Shown here piece after piece: positions 32,665-41,105 of a stretch of DNA of 55,935 nt. How positions within the stretch are numbered: the first letter of the stretch is position 1; every line of letters begins with the position of its first letter. Location of the stretch: the NCBI GenBank assembly GCA_017645785.1, contig JAGCNW010000048.1, positions 1-55,935 of the forward strand. The letters run 5' to 3'. The stretch is from Treponema sp. (GTDB lineage Bacteria; Spirochaetota; Spirochaetia; Treponematales; Treponemataceae). Made by a program: the position numbers and the translations under genes. The notes beneath the pieces are model-generated. The model ran no database searches and was not told the origin of the DNA. It saw only the letters and a list, made by a program, of their open reading frames with translations.

Positions 32665-33663
32665 TTAAAATTCAGCCAGAAAATTCTCTTCCAAATCTTG
32701 CTTGATTTTTGAAACTGCCCGCGTGTAGGCCAAATCCATAGTTTTGCTTCCCGCCCTTGGATGGGCCTTTGAATAAGAGTAAACGCCGACCCCAGCCTTG
32801 TTGACCACGGAGACGTCAACCGAAGCGCGGACAAAGGGGCCTGCCTCGTATTCCTCCTCCGAACATGAAATGTCAATCTTCACTATATAGTTGGCCCCTG
32901 ACTGAGAGCAGGCAAAGCCGCGCTTTTCAATAATGGACGCTATGGCCGAGGAAATCGGCGCGAATTTCTTGTCCGTCTGGTTCATGGAAATGGAAAAAGT
33001 CAATTCCTTTTTTCTAGCGGCCAGCTCGCCGTCCAAGCGCGAAAAGCTTTTTAGCGTTTCTTCGTAAACGGCGCTGTCGCCCGGAACAATCACGGTCTCG
33101 GCCTTTATGTAGCGCTCGGCAAGTGTCGAAAGCGCCTTGGCCTTTTGCAAATAGAGCGCCGCCAGGAATGGCTCGCGTTCTTTTTTGGCCGAAGCTCCAA
33201 GCGCGCCGACTGATTCCGACAACGCGGCGATTCTTGTCTTGTATACGCCAACCGCGTCCTTTTTGTTTATGTAGGCAAGAATCGAATACTTGTCGCTTTT
33301 TTTATCGAACCAAGGTTCGGTAAAGTCCAAGCAAAAGAATTCCGCGCTGGAGCTTACTTTTGTGACTTGCGAAAGCGACTGGCTTTTTGAAACCGTCTCG
33401 CCGCCGTCCGTCATTACGGCGCTGAAATTTTTGACCGCCTCGGTCACAAGCTCAACCTTTGTGTCAAACAATAGCGCGATTTCCGCAAGAGCCGCCGTCT
33501 TGGCCGCCTTTTCCGACGAGCCTTCGCCAACCGCGCGGATATACTGGTCTTTAGGAAATTCCTTCTCAATGTTTTTCAGCCAAGCGGGAACGGGAGCGGG
33601 ACCGGCGAAACACAGAGGGTATAAAATCGCCAAAGAGAATAATGTAAAAAATATTTTTTTCAT
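32665..33663 (-). CDS. Exported LPP20-family protein
   Basis: A 332-residue protein with signal peptide MKKIFFTLFSLAILYPLCFA. There is no cysteine directly after the cleavage site, so it is probably not lipidated despite the family name. The LPP20 core is APVPAWLKNIEKEFPKDQYI, then RAVGEGSSEKAAKTAALAEI, ending EFFCLDFTEPWFDKKSDKYS and ILAYINKKDAVGVYK. The C-terminal part (about 225-330; FAPISSAIASIIEKRGFACS) is a further alpha-beta domain. LPP20/FlgP-like and CsgG/FlgT-like proteins pair in several envelope systems, which fits the next gene. It lies 13 bases downstream of the compact caspase. Confidence 0.85.
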   Translation of the reverse strand: MKKIFFTLFSLAILYPLCFAGPAPVPAWLKNIEKEFPKDQYIRAVGEGSSEKAAKTAALAEIALLFDTKVELVTEAVKNFSAVMTDGGETVSKSQSLSQVTKVSSSAEFFCLDFTEPWFDKKSDKYSILAYINKKDAVGVYKTRIAALSESVGALGASAKKEREPFLAALYLQKAKALSTLAERYIKAETVIVPGDSAVYEETLKSFSRLDGELAARKKELTFSISMNQTDKKFAPISSAIASIIEKRGFACSQSGANYIVKIDISCSEEEYEAGPFVRASVDVSVVNKAGVGVYSYSKAHPRAGSKTMDLAYTRAVSKIKQDLEENFLAEF

Positions 33664-33676
33664 GCAATTTCTCCGT

Positions 33677-34909
33677 TTATTTCGCGGCCTTTAAAATTTC
33701 CGCAAGCTCGTCGCTGGCCCTTTCGTAGCTGTCAAGGTATGTCTTAAAGGCGCTTTCGTCCTTAAATTTTAGCTCAAGTTCCGCTGTGTAAGATCCGCTT
33801 GCCGTCTTTGAAATTTTCCAGCCAGATTTTTCGGCTGCGGCGACCGCTGCGGCGGGCAAGCTTTTTTCTTTGGCGTTTTTTGTCCTTGCGATGCAAAAAC
33901 CGTTTTTTGCTTTGCAAATGCCAAACACTCTGTCAGGAATTCCACCATAGGCCGGATACAAATCGCCCACGCAAAAAGGAGACGCCGCGCTTCCAAAACT
34001 TCTGATTCTGTAAACATGGACTCCAGCCTTTAGTTCCGCCAAAGTGACAACTTTATTCACTTTGGCGCCCAAATCATTGCCGGTGTCCACCGCGGCCCAC
34101 ATGGCGTATTCGGAATTCTCAGGCTCTTTATACGACGAATTTATTGTCGGCGCGGGCTCTGGTTCCGGCTCTGGAACAGAGGAACTAGCGGCGCTTGCGT
34201 AGCCCGCTAGGTAAACGTCATCCAAAAGACCGTCGTCGTTTTTGGGAAGCTGCAGTCCTCCGGTGGCCTTGTTGACTTCTCGGCGCACTTCGGTAAGAAT
34301 CGAAACCAAGGACTTTCTTTGCAAAAGTTTTTGCGTCAATATCGGAGTGAAGACGCCGTCTTGCGCTTTTTTTCCAGCTTCGGCGGAATAAACGATGATG
34401 GAATTTTTTGGCTTTATGTAAGAAAGAGCCAAGCCTCTTGTCGTTCCTCTGGTAGCGGACGGAAAGGGGTTGTCGCGGCAAGAGTCAAGAATTACGATGT
34501 TTGTGTCGGCCGCCATCGAAAACATCACGTCGTCCAAGTCCACCGCCCTCGTGGCGACGCGGCGCTCGTCCGATATGTCCGCGTCAACAGGGATGAGATA
34601 GTTTTTTCCGTTAAATTGAACCGCATGGCCGCCGTAGTGAAAGAAACCCACGCCGCCCTTTGCTTTCAACAAATGCCCAAAATCGTCCAAAGCGTCAAGC
34701 ATTCTTTCCCTTCCGCCGTTTTCTACAATCGTGACAGCAAAGCCCAATTTTTCCAAAGTCTTCTTTAGCCCGCGGGATTCCTGTATCGGCGTGCTTAGGG
34801 GAGCGCTTCCATACGCCGCGTTCGCTATCAAAAGCGCGTTTTTAGCCTCCGCAAACAAAAAGCCAGTCGCAAAAGCGCAAATCGCAAAAAGGAAAAAAAG
34901 CTTTTTCAT
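33677..34909 (-). CDS. Exported caspase (C14) family protein, compact
   Basis: A 410-residue protein with signal peptide MKKLFFLFAICAFATGFLFA. The caspase domain (about 21-235) shows KNALLIANAAYGSAPLSTPI, the catalytic H95 in FFHYGGHAVQFNG and C144 in VILDSCRDNPFP. A Pro/Glu-rich linker (about 245-262) leads to a C-terminal region (about 270-410; AMWAAVDTGNDLGAKVNKV, ending YERASDELAEILKAAK) with no family I know. It is the first gene of the leftward cluster and has the best promoter there. GGAGGAG precedes the ATG. A deleted copy lies at the far end of the cluster. Confidence 0.93.
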   Translation of the reverse strand: MKKLFFLFAICAFATGFLFAEAKNALLIANAAYGSAPLSTPIQESRGLKKTLEKLGFAVTIVENGGRERMLDALDDFGHLLKAKGGVGFFHYGGHAVQFNGKNYLIPVDADISDERRVATRAVDLDDVMFSMAADTNIVILDSCRDNPFPSATRGTTRGLALSYIKPKNSIIVYSAEAGKKAQDGVFTPILTQKLLQRKSLVSILTEVRREVNKATGGLQLPKNDDGLLDDVYLAGYASAASSSVPEPEPEPAPTINSSYKEPENSEYAMWAAVDTGNDLGAKVNKVVTLAELKAGVHVYRIRSFGSAASPFCVGDLYPAYGGIPDRVFGICKAKNGFCIARTKNAKEKSLPAAAVAAAEKSGWKISKTASGSYTAELELKFKDESAFKTYLDSYERASDELAEILKAAK

Positions 34910-34938
34910 AAAACTCCTCCAAAAACCGTATCGCTACT

Positions 34939-34967
34939 ATTATATACACAGTATTTGGAGCGGTCAA
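34939..34967 (-). promoter_or_regulatory. Promoter of the caspase/LPP20/CsgG cluster
   Basis: Reverse strand: TTGACC (34962-34967), 17 bases, TATAAT (34939-34944). The predicted leader is about 22 bases, with GGAGGAG. It is the only near-consensus promoter I see for the first three genes. Confidence 0.8.
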
Positions 34968-35008
34968 TAAAAAAAGCCTCCCGCTTCCAAGCCGCGAGCG
35001 GCCGCCCC

Positions 35009-35037
35009 TTGAATTTTCACGGCGTTTATAGTATTAT
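35009..35037 (+). promoter_or_regulatory. Putative asnS promoter
   Basis: TTGAAT (35009-35014), 17 bases, TATTAT (35032-35037). The leader is about 20 bases and has AAGAGGAA before the ATG. Confidence 0.55.
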
Positions 35038-35064
35038 GGTATATTCATAAATAAGAGGAAAAAT

Positions 35065-36516
35065 ATGGTTCCAGTATTGATTAAGGATTTGCTTGCAAGC
35101 GCGCCGGACAAGCGCGAGGTTACAGTTTGCGGTTGGGTCCGCACGGTTCGCGACTCAAAGAATTTGGTTTTTATCCAGGTGAACGACGGAAGCTGCTTCG
35201 CCAACATTCAGCTCACCTTTGACCGCTCAAATCCTTCAGCCAACGCTGACGCCAATAAAATAGAAGAATCCCTCAAAAAGCTCAACACGGGAGCGTCTGT
35301 AAAGGCCCAGGGCGTTTTGGTTCCCTCGCCCGCTTCCGGCCAAGCCGTCGAAGTCACCTTGGAAAAGCTTGAAGTCCTTGGCGAATGCAACCCCGAAGAA
35401 TACCCCTTGCAAAAGAACAAAATGTCGATGGAGTACCTCCGCGACAACGCCTACCTCCGCGCCCGCACAAACACTTTTGGAGCGGTTTTCCGCGTCAGAA
35501 ACCAAATGGCCTTTGCCGTGCATTCATTCTTCCAAGAGCGCGGCTTTGTTTACATAAACGCTCCCGAAATCACTTGCTCCGACTGCGAAGGCGCGGGAGA
35601 AATGTTCCAAGTAACAACCCTTTCGCTTGAAAAAATCGCTGAGCTCGGCGTAAAGGCCGGCGCGGGCGGAATGAAAATCGAAGACGCCCACAAAATCGTG
35701 GACTACTCAAAAGACTTCTTTGGCAAAAAAGCCTCGCTCACAGTCAGCGGCCAGTTGGAAGCCGAGACCTTGGCCACCGCGCTAAGCCGCGTATACACTT
35801 TTGGCCCCACCTTCCACGCCGAAAATTCAAACACTCCGCGCCACTTGGCCGAGTTCTGGATGATCGAGCCGGAGATGGCCTTTTACGACCTTGACGACGA
35901 CATGGACTTGCAGGAAGACTTTGTAAAGTACCTTTTGAATTGGGCTCTTACAAAGTGCCGCGAAGACTTGGAATTCTTTGACAAGAGAATCCAGCCCGGC
36001 CTCATCGCCCAGTTGGAGCACGTCGTCAACTCAAAGTTTGAGCGCATCTCTTACACCGACGCGATAAAGGAATTGGAAAAGCACGCCGACAAGTTTGAGT
36101 TCAAGCCCTATTGGGGCTGCGACATCGCCACTGAGCACGAGCGCTATTTGACAGAACAAATTTTCAAAAAGCCTGTAATGGTTTACAACTACCCGAAGGA
36201 AATCAAGTCATTCTACATGAAGCAAAACGACGACGGAAAGACCGTAAAGGCTTGCGACGTTTTGGTTCCCGGAATCGGAGAGCTTAACGGCGGAAGCGAG
36301 CGCGAGGAAGACTACGACAAGCTTTTGGCCGAAATCAAAAGGCGCGGAATGGACGAATCGATTTACGATTGGTACCTCAAGCTCCGCAAGTTTGGAACGG
36401 TTCCGCACTCAGGATTCGGAATGGGCTTCGAGCGCTTGATCCGCTACGTCACCGGAATGGAAAACATTCGCGACGTAATTCCGTATCCCCGCGCGCCCAA
36501 GTTGGCGGACTTCTAG
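35065..36516 (+). CDS. asnS: Asparaginyl-tRNA synthetase
   Basis: Class IIb aminoacyl-tRNA synthetase charging tRNA-Asn, 483 residues. An N-terminal OB-fold anticodon domain (about 1-115: VTVCGWVRTVRDSKNLVFIQ, then VNDGSCFANIQLTFD) is followed by the catalytic core. Class II motifs: motif 2 FGPTFHAENSNTPRHLAEFW then MIEPEMAF, and motif 3 HSGFGMGFERLIRYVTG near the C-terminus. The GGSEREEDYDKL segment supports Asn over Asp specificity. It is the first gene of a rightward run with pyrG (23-bp gap). Confidence 0.97.
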   Translation: MVPVLIKDLLASAPDKREVTVCGWVRTVRDSKNLVFIQVNDGSCFANIQLTFDRSNPSANADANKIEESLKKLNTGASVKAQGVLVPSPASGQAVEVTLEKLEVLGECNPEEYPLQKNKMSMEYLRDNAYLRARTNTFGAVFRVRNQMAFAVHSFFQERGFVYINAPEITCSDCEGAGEMFQVTTLSLEKIAELGVKAGAGGMKIEDAHKIVDYSKDFFGKKASLTVSGQLEAETLATALSRVYTFGPTFHAENSNTPRHLAEFWMIEPEMAFYDLDDDMDLQEDFVKYLLNWALTKCREDLEFFDKRIQPGLIAQLEHVVNSKFERISYTDAIKELEKHADKFEFKPYWGCDIATEHERYLTEQIFKKPVMVYNYPKEIKSFYMKQNDDGKTVKACDVLVPGIGELNGGSEREEDYDKLLAEIKRRGMDESIYDWYLKLRKFGTVPHSGFGMGFERLIRYVTGMENIRDVIPYPRAPKLADF

Positions 36517-36539
36517 AACACAAGACATAAGGATTTGTT

Positions 36540-38156
36540 ATGACCAAGTATATTTTTATTACAGGCGGAGTTGTTTCAGGTTTGGGAAAGGGAATCGCGG
36601 CCGCGTCCCTTGGACTTATTTTAAAGAGCCGCGGCTACAAGGTAATAAACCAAAAATTCGACCCCTACTTGAACATCGACCCGGGCACGATGAATCCGAT
36701 CCAACACGGCGAGGTTTTTGTCACAGACGACGGAGCGGAAACCGACTTGGACTTGGGCCACTACGAGCGCTTCACCGACGCGACGCTTAGCCAAAGCTCC
36801 AACACGACAGCCGGACGCGTTTACCTTAGCGTTCTCAACAAGGAGCGCGAGGGCGGCTTTCACGGCGGAACCGTTCAGGTTATCCCCAACATCACAGAAG
36901 AAATTTTGCGCCGCATGCTCCTTTCAACAGACGAGACTGGAGCCGACGTCATCATAACCGAAATCGGCGGAACCGTAGGCGACATCGAGTCGCTTCCCTT
37001 TATGGAAGCGATCCGCCAGATGAAATACAAAGTCGGCGAAGAGAACTGCTGCTACATCCACTTGACCTTGGTTCCCTTTATGAAAAAAGCCGACGAGCTT
37101 AAGACAAAGCCCACACAGCACAGCGTAAAGGAATTGCAGGAATTGGGAATAAAGCCCGACGTAATCATGCTGCGAACCGAGCGCGACATCGGCCAGACAA
37201 CCCGCGAGCGCTTGGCGGCCTTCTGCAACGTCGACCCTTCTTGCGTAATCCAAAACCTAAACGCAAAGTCGATTTACGAAGTTCCGCTTCAAATGGAAAA
37301 GGAAGGCTTGGGCCAGGCCGTTTGCAAAGTCCTTGGCCTAAAGGAAAGCCAAAGCCAGTTGGACGACTGGAAAAAAATGGTGGACCGCTTCAACAACCCC
37401 AAGCGCAAGGTCACAATCGCGCTTGTAGGAAAATATGTCGCGCTCCACGACGCCTATTTGTCGGTCGTAGAGTCATTGATTCACGGCGGAATCCACAACG
37501 AGGCCGAAGTGGAAATCGACTGGGTTGACTCGGAGCTTTTGACCGACGACAAGACGACGGCCGCCCGCCTCAAGAACGCAGATGCGATCATAGTTCCAGG
37601 CGGCTTTGGCGACCGCGGAATCGAAGGAATGATAAACACGGCCAAGTACGCCAGGACAAAAAAGGTTCCCTACTTTGGAATTTGCCTTGGAATGCAAATC
37701 TTGGTAATCGAATACGCGCGAAACGTCTTGGGCTTGGCCGGCGCCAACTCCACCGAGATGAACAAGGAAACGCCCTACCCGGTCATCGACTTGATGCCCG
37801 ACCAAAACGGAAAAATCTTGGGCGGCACCTTGCGCCTTGGAAAATACGAATGCTCCGTGGCCTCCGGAAGCTTGGTTGAAAAGGCTTACGGCTCAAAGAC
37901 GATTTGGGAGCGCCACCGCCACCGCTACGAGTTTAACAACAAGTTCCGCGACGATTTGAAGAACGCGGGTCTTGTTATTTCGGGAATCAACCCGGAGCGC
38001 GACTTGGTTGAGACTTGCGAGGTTCCCGGAAACCCATGGATGGTTGGAGTTCAGTTCCACCCAGAATTCAAGAGCCGCCCCAACAAGGCTGGCCCCCTAT
38101 TCCGTGACTTCATCGCTGCAGCTGTAAAACAAGGGGCGTCAAAGAGCAAAAACTAG
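36540..38156 (+). CDS. pyrG: CTP synthase
   Basis: Converts UTP to CTP using glutamine and ATP. The 538-residue length is normal. The synthetase domain has [20 protein letters not shown] (P-loop), [19 protein letters not shown] and [16 protein letters not shown]. The glutaminase domain carries [10 protein letters not shown] with nucleophile C382 and FHPEFKSRP with the His-Glu pair. AAGGA is present upstream of the ATG. It lies between asnS and a diguanylate-cyclase-type gene, 12 bases before the latter. Confidence 0.98.
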   Translation: MTKYIFITGGVVSGLGKGIAAASLGLILKSRGYKVINQKFDPYLNIDPGTMNPIQHGEVFVTDDGAETDLDLGHYERFTDATLSQSSNTTAGRVYLSVLNKEREGGFHGGTVQVIPNITEEILRRMLLSTDETGADVIITEIGGTVGDIESLPFMEAIRQMKYKVGEENCCYIHLTLVPFMKKADELKTKPTQHSVKELQELGIKPDVIMLRTERDIGQTTRERLAAFCNVDPSCVIQNLNAKSIYEVPLQMEKEGLGQAVCKVLGLKESQSQLDDWKKMVDRFNNPKRKVTIALVGKYVALHDAYLSVVESLIHGGIHNEAEVEIDWVDSELLTDDKTTAARLKNADAIIVPGGFGDRGIEGMINTAKYARTKKVPYFGICLGMQILVIEYARNVLGLAGANSTEMNKETPYPVIDLMPDQNGKILGGTLRLGKYECSVASGSLVEKAYGSKTIWERHRHRYEFNNKFRDDLKNAGLVISGINPERDLVETCEVPGNPWMVGVQFHPEFKSRPNKAGPLFRDFIAAAVKQGASKSKN

Positions 38157-38168
38157 AGCGGAGAATCG

Positions 38169-39254
38169 ATGCGGTTTTCAGTAAAAAAAGTTTTAGGAAT
38201 TGAAAAGCCTCGCGACGACATTCAATTCATTTTGGATTGCGCCAACATAAGGAATTCCAGAGTCATCTCCATAATCATCATGATTATGGAAATAATATGC
38301 TTTGGCATCTCATTCAACTTTGAAGTCCACATGGATCCGTCCATCCCCAACAGCTGGATGTTCCACCACAGAATCGCCTACGTCACGCTCTTTACAGCCG
38401 CCGCCCAGCTTTTTTTGTACGTAATGACCCATCCGGCCGAAATGGGAAGATTCACGCACAGGGCGCTGACCGTCAGGATTGGAATTTTCTTGACGACGCT
38501 TTCGGCCTTTGCGATTTATGTTTCAATCCTTGACTATTTTTTAAAGGAGCAGATTCTTGTATTCATCACGCTGGAACTGCTCTTAGCCTGCATCTTTATG
38601 GTTAGGCCCATTTTCTCCGTCGCGCTCATCACAATTTCGTTTTGGTTCTTCTATTGGCTCATGGACAAGGTTGCCGGAGTGAGCGCGGCGACAAACGTAA
38701 ACTATCCGATTCTTTACGTCTTTTTTGTCATAGTGAACATAGCCCGCTACTACCAATACCTTAAGGTCGCGCGGCAAACGGTGATGAACCACGCGCTGGC
38801 CGAAAGCTTGCGCGAGTCTTCGCTTACGGACGCTCTGACTAAATTGCGCAATCGCGCCGCGCTAAAACTGCGCTTTGAGGAAATGATTGGTTCCGAAATC
38901 ACGATGATGCTAACCGACATCGACGACTTTAAGAGCCACAACGACAAGCTTGGCCACCGCCACGGCGACGAGCTTTTGGTCCGCTTTGCCCGCATCTTGC
39001 AGGCGGAGTTCGGCGCCGAAAACGCTTTCCGCTACGGCGGCGACGAATACATCGTTATGATTCCAAAAATTTCAGCGCAAGAATTTGACGAAAAAATAAA
39101 AAACTGCCTTTTGGCCATCGCCGGCGACTTTAACTTTAGCGGCGGCCGCGCGTCCGGTCCGGTAAATTCCATTGACGACTTGGACGCCTTCATCAAAGCC
39201 GCCGACGAAAAGCTCTACCAAGCCAAGCGCCGCGGAAAGAACCGAGTGCTCTGA
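38169..39254 (+). CDS. Membrane GGDEF (diguanylate cyclase) protein
   Basis: A 361-residue protein. About six transmembrane helices (from VISIIIMIMEIICFGISFNF to NYPILYVFFVIVNIARYYQ) precede a C-terminal GGDEF domain (about 210-360). The domain has DALTKLRNRAALKLRFEEM, MLTDIDDFKSHNDKLGHRHG and the active-site loop RYGGDEYIVMIPK. The loop reads GGDEY instead of GGDEF, a conservative and usually active variant. It should produce c-di-GMP in response to a membrane-sensed signal. No I-site (RxxD) is obvious just before the loop. A bidirectional-looking terminator follows. Confidence 0.93.
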   Translation: MRFSVKKVLGIEKPRDDIQFILDCANIRNSRVISIIIMIMEIICFGISFNFEVHMDPSIPNSWMFHHRIAYVTLFTAAAQLFLYVMTHPAEMGRFTHRALTVRIGIFLTTLSAFAIYVSILDYFLKEQILVFITLELLLACIFMVRPIFSVALITISFWFFYWLMDKVAGVSAATNVNYPILYVFFVIVNIARYYQYLKVARQTVMNHALAESLRESSLTDALTKLRNRAALKLRFEEMIGSEITMMLTDIDDFKSHNDKLGHRHGDELLVRFARILQAEFGAENAFRYGGDEYIVMIPKISAQEFDEKIKNCLLAIAGDFNFSGGRASGPVNSIDDLDAFIKAADEKLYQAKRRGKNRVL

Positions 39255-39276
39255 GAGAGAGAGAAAAAAAAAAAAA

Positions 39277-39305
39277 CGTCGAGCGGAATGCCCGACGCTT
39301 TTTTT
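39277..39305 (+). terminator. Rho-independent terminator after the GGDEF gene
   Basis: CGTCGAGC/GCCCGACG stem with one A-C mismatch and a GGAAT loop, then CT and six more T. A run of 13 A precedes it, so it can also terminate the convergent gene at 39335. Confidence 0.88.
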
Positions 39306-39334
39306 GTTTTTACAAAATTGCAAAAAACTTTTGT

Positions 39335-40279
39335 TTATTCATTCACATTCATAGTTACAAACATTACGCCGTTTGATTCAGTTCTTGTAACATCTGAGAT
39401 TGTGCCGTTAACAGCATATTTTGAACCAGCCTTGCCGCCTGTCGCAATAAGATCTTTTACATCAGTTGGCGTCAACGAAACAGCCTCATCATTATTTGTA
39501 TAAACATACAAAGTCATATATTTAGGGCTCAAAAGCTCGGCGCCAAGAAGAGTCTCTCTTTTATAGCCGCAAATTGTATCGCCGCTAACAAAATAAGAAT
39601 ATCCTTTGGCAGAAGAAGGAGCTTCGTCAACTTTTGTTACAATGATTTTCTCAGAGATTTTTCTACCAATGACTTCATTGTCCTTTATGAACTTTTTAAA
39701 TACCAAAGCGGATTTTTTGGCAACGCCATATAAAACAAGCGGAGATGTCACGGCTTGATTAAAACGCTCTTTATATTCATCGTCAGACAAAGCTTTAGCC
39801 ATTTTTTCAATGTCTCCAGCTATGTTCTTTGAATTTTTGTTCAAGGTGCTTGTGGGATTTGAAACAGGCTTTCCAGTCTCATTTCCATTCTTGTCAACAT
39901 TCACTGTAATCATAGATAGTGTGACAACCGAAAAACCGCTGCCTTCTTGCTTAACGGTAACTTCAGACTCTTGCTTTTGCAATGCAATTCCAAATTTGAA
40001 CACTACGCCCTGAACAAACGAATATTCTTTTTCGACAGGATTCATATCCGTAAATTTTACATAAGAATCTACAACTCTTTTATCCGGCGTAGAGTCATCG
40101 TTGGCATATTTAAATAGGACAGGAAGAACGTCACGTCCATCCGGCAACTTGCCTACAGCCGGTTCGCTTTTTGACATGTCCAACGAACCGATGCCTTTCG
40201 CCAAATCACTGAACGGGCCGGCGAACAACGCGCTGGCGGCTACAACAAATGCAAATGCAACTCCGATAATTTTTTTCAT
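39335..40279 (-). CDS. Exported protein of unknown function
   Basis: A 314-residue protein with signal peptide MKKIIGVAFAFVVAASALFA (cleaved before GPFSDL). The body is mixed alpha-beta and rich in Lys/Ser/Val, with no catalytic motif that I recognise. The last 45 residues (DVKDLIATGGKAGSKYAVNG, then TISDVTRTESNGVMFVTMNV) resemble the first strands of a tRNA_anti-like OB fold. It is AT-richer than most neighbours. It is divergent from an XRE regulator, with paired palindromic operators overlapping its promoter, so its expression is probably tightly repressed. GGAGC is the ribosome-binding site. Confidence 0.7.
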   Translation of the reverse strand: MKKIIGVAFAFVVAASALFAGPFSDLAKGIGSLDMSKSEPAVGKLPDGRDVLPVLFKYANDDSTPDKRVVDSYVKFTDMNPVEKEYSFVQGVVFKFGIALQKQESEVTVKQEGSGFSVVTLSMITVNVDKNGNETGKPVSNPTSTLNKNSKNIAGDIEKMAKALSDDEYKERFNQAVTSPLVLYGVAKKSALVFKKFIKDNEVIGRKISEKIIVTKVDEAPSSAKGYSYFVSGDTICGYKRETLLGAELLSPKYMTLYVYTNNDEAVSLTPTDVKDLIATGGKAGSKYAVNGTISDVTRTESNGVMFVTMNVNE

Positions 40280-40318
40280 TTTTTCTGCTCCTGCATGAAA
40301 ATAATTTTTTTAGAAACG

Positions 40319-40332
40319 CTCTAAATTTAGAG
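40319..40332. promoter_or_regulatory. XRE operator 1
   Basis: Perfect palindrome CTCTAAATTTAGAG, placed just downstream of the -10 of the leftward promoter, near its start point. Confidence 0.75.
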
Positions 40333-40345
40333 TTTTTCTAACCAC

Positions 40346-40374
40346 AGTATATCACTACTCTATATTTAGAGCAA
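40346..40374 (-). promoter_or_regulatory. Promoter of the exported protein, overlapped by operator 2
   Basis: Reverse strand: TTGCTC (40369-40374), 17 bases, TATACT (40346-40351). The spacer and -35 are covered by the palindrome at 40358-40371. Confidence 0.65.
40358..40371. promoter_or_regulatory. XRE operator 2
   Basis: CTCTATATTTAGAG, the same palindrome with one change in the centre. It is 39 bp centre-to-centre from operator 1 and ends 10 bases before the XRE start codon, so it can control both directions. Confidence 0.75.
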
Positions 40375-40381
40375 GAGCGCG

Positions 40382-40588
40382 ATGAATAAAGAAGTTTCGG
40401 AAGTCATAGACAAGATTCGAAAATTCCGCAAAGAAAAGAAAATTTCAATCCTCACCCTTTCCGTCGAATCAGGCGTATCCAGAAGCCATCTTTTTTACAT
40501 CGAGTCAAAGAAAACCGTTCCGTCACTTGAAACGCTCGCAAAAATAGCCCGCGCAATGGATTTAAAGCTCCGCGACTTCTTTGAGTAA
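40382..40588 (+). CDS. XRE-family helix-turn-helix regulator
   Basis: A 68-residue Cro/CI-type DNA-binding protein: IRKFRKEKKISILTLSVESG, then VSRSHLFYIESKKTVPSLET (recognition helix about 34-43), then LAKIARAMDLKLRDFFE. It is encoded divergently from the exported protein at 39335, with two near-identical palindromes between them, the usual picture of an autoregulated repressor. There is no Shine-Dalgarno within ten bases of the ATG. A palindromic terminator with the same CTAAATTTAG core follows. Confidence 0.92.
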   Translation: MNKEVSEVIDKIRKFRKEKKISILTLSVESGVSRSHLFYIESKKTVPSLETLAKIARAMDLKLRDFFE

Positions 40589-40607
40589 AAACAAGCCCTT
40601 CCTATTT

Positions 40608-40632
40608 GCAACTAAATTTAGTTGCATTTTTT
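40608..40632 (+). terminator. Palindromic terminator sharing the operator core
   Basis: GCAACTAAATTTAGTTGC (40608-40625), a perfect 18-base palindrome (seven-base stem, AATT loop), followed by A and seven T. It probably terminates the XRE gene. Its centre CTAAATTTAG equals that of operator 1, so it might also be bound by the regulator. Confidence 0.7.
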
Positions 40633-40659
40633 TCACAAACGCGCTCTAATAAAACTAAT

Positions 40660-40992
40660 ATGAACAACACGATATCTTACAAAGGCTATAACGGGAGCGT
40701 GGAATTTTCAGAAAGCGACGGAGTGTTTTACGGAAAAGTTCAAGGCGTAAAAAGCCTTATTTCATACGAGGGAAAAGACGCAAAAGAGCTTCTTTACGAC
40801 TTCCATCATGCGGTTGACGACTACTTGCGTATTTGCGACTCAAATGGCGTCGAGCCCGAAAAAGCGTACAAGGGCAGCTTTAACGTTCGCATTCCGCCGG
40901 AACTTCACCAGAAGGCCGCTCTCTACGCAATTCGCCGCAACACTTCGCTCAACAAAGTGGTGGAAGAATCCCTCCAAAAAATGCTAGGCTGA
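40660..40992 (+). CDS. HicB-like antitoxin-family protein, orphan
   Basis: A 110-residue protein from ATG 40660. The HicB core comes first: ISYKGYNGSVEFSESDGVFY, then GKVQGVKSLISYEGKDAKEL and LYDFHHAVDDYLRIC. A ribbon-helix-helix-type C-terminus follows: YKGSFNVRIPPELHQKAALY, then AIRRNTSLNKVVEESLQKML. No HicA toxin frame is visible on either side. There is no Shine-Dalgarno, and a TAATAA box ends seven bases before the ATG. Orphan HicB proteins often act as regulators rather than antitoxins. Confidence 0.88.
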   Translation: MNNTISYKGYNGSVEFSESDGVFYGKVQGVKSLISYEGKDAKELLYDFHHAVDDYLRICDSNGVEPEKAYKGSFNVRIPPELHQKAALYAIRRNTSLNKVVEESLQKMLG

Positions 40993-41070
40993 AAGGCAGC
41001 GTCCAATGGACGCGGTGAATCCGCTCGAAACAGCAATTTTTGCCTTCCGTTCGTCGGCACGAGCGGCCAC
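40993..41070. other. Intergenic stretch with a small hairpin
   Basis: It contains GCGTCC/GGACGC (loop AAT), close after the HicB stop but without a T-run, so it is a weak terminator at best. Nothing else was recognised. Confidence 0.35.
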
Positions 41071-41099
41071 TAGCAAAACAAAACGAACTGTTGTATAAT
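41071..41099 (+). promoter_or_regulatory. guaA promoter, leaderless
   Basis: A perfect TATAAT (41094-41099) ends six bases before the guaA ATG. The -35 at the 17-base distance is only TAGCAA (41071-41076). No Shine-Dalgarno lies between. Confidence 0.5.
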
Positions 41100-41105
41100 G
41101 TATAA

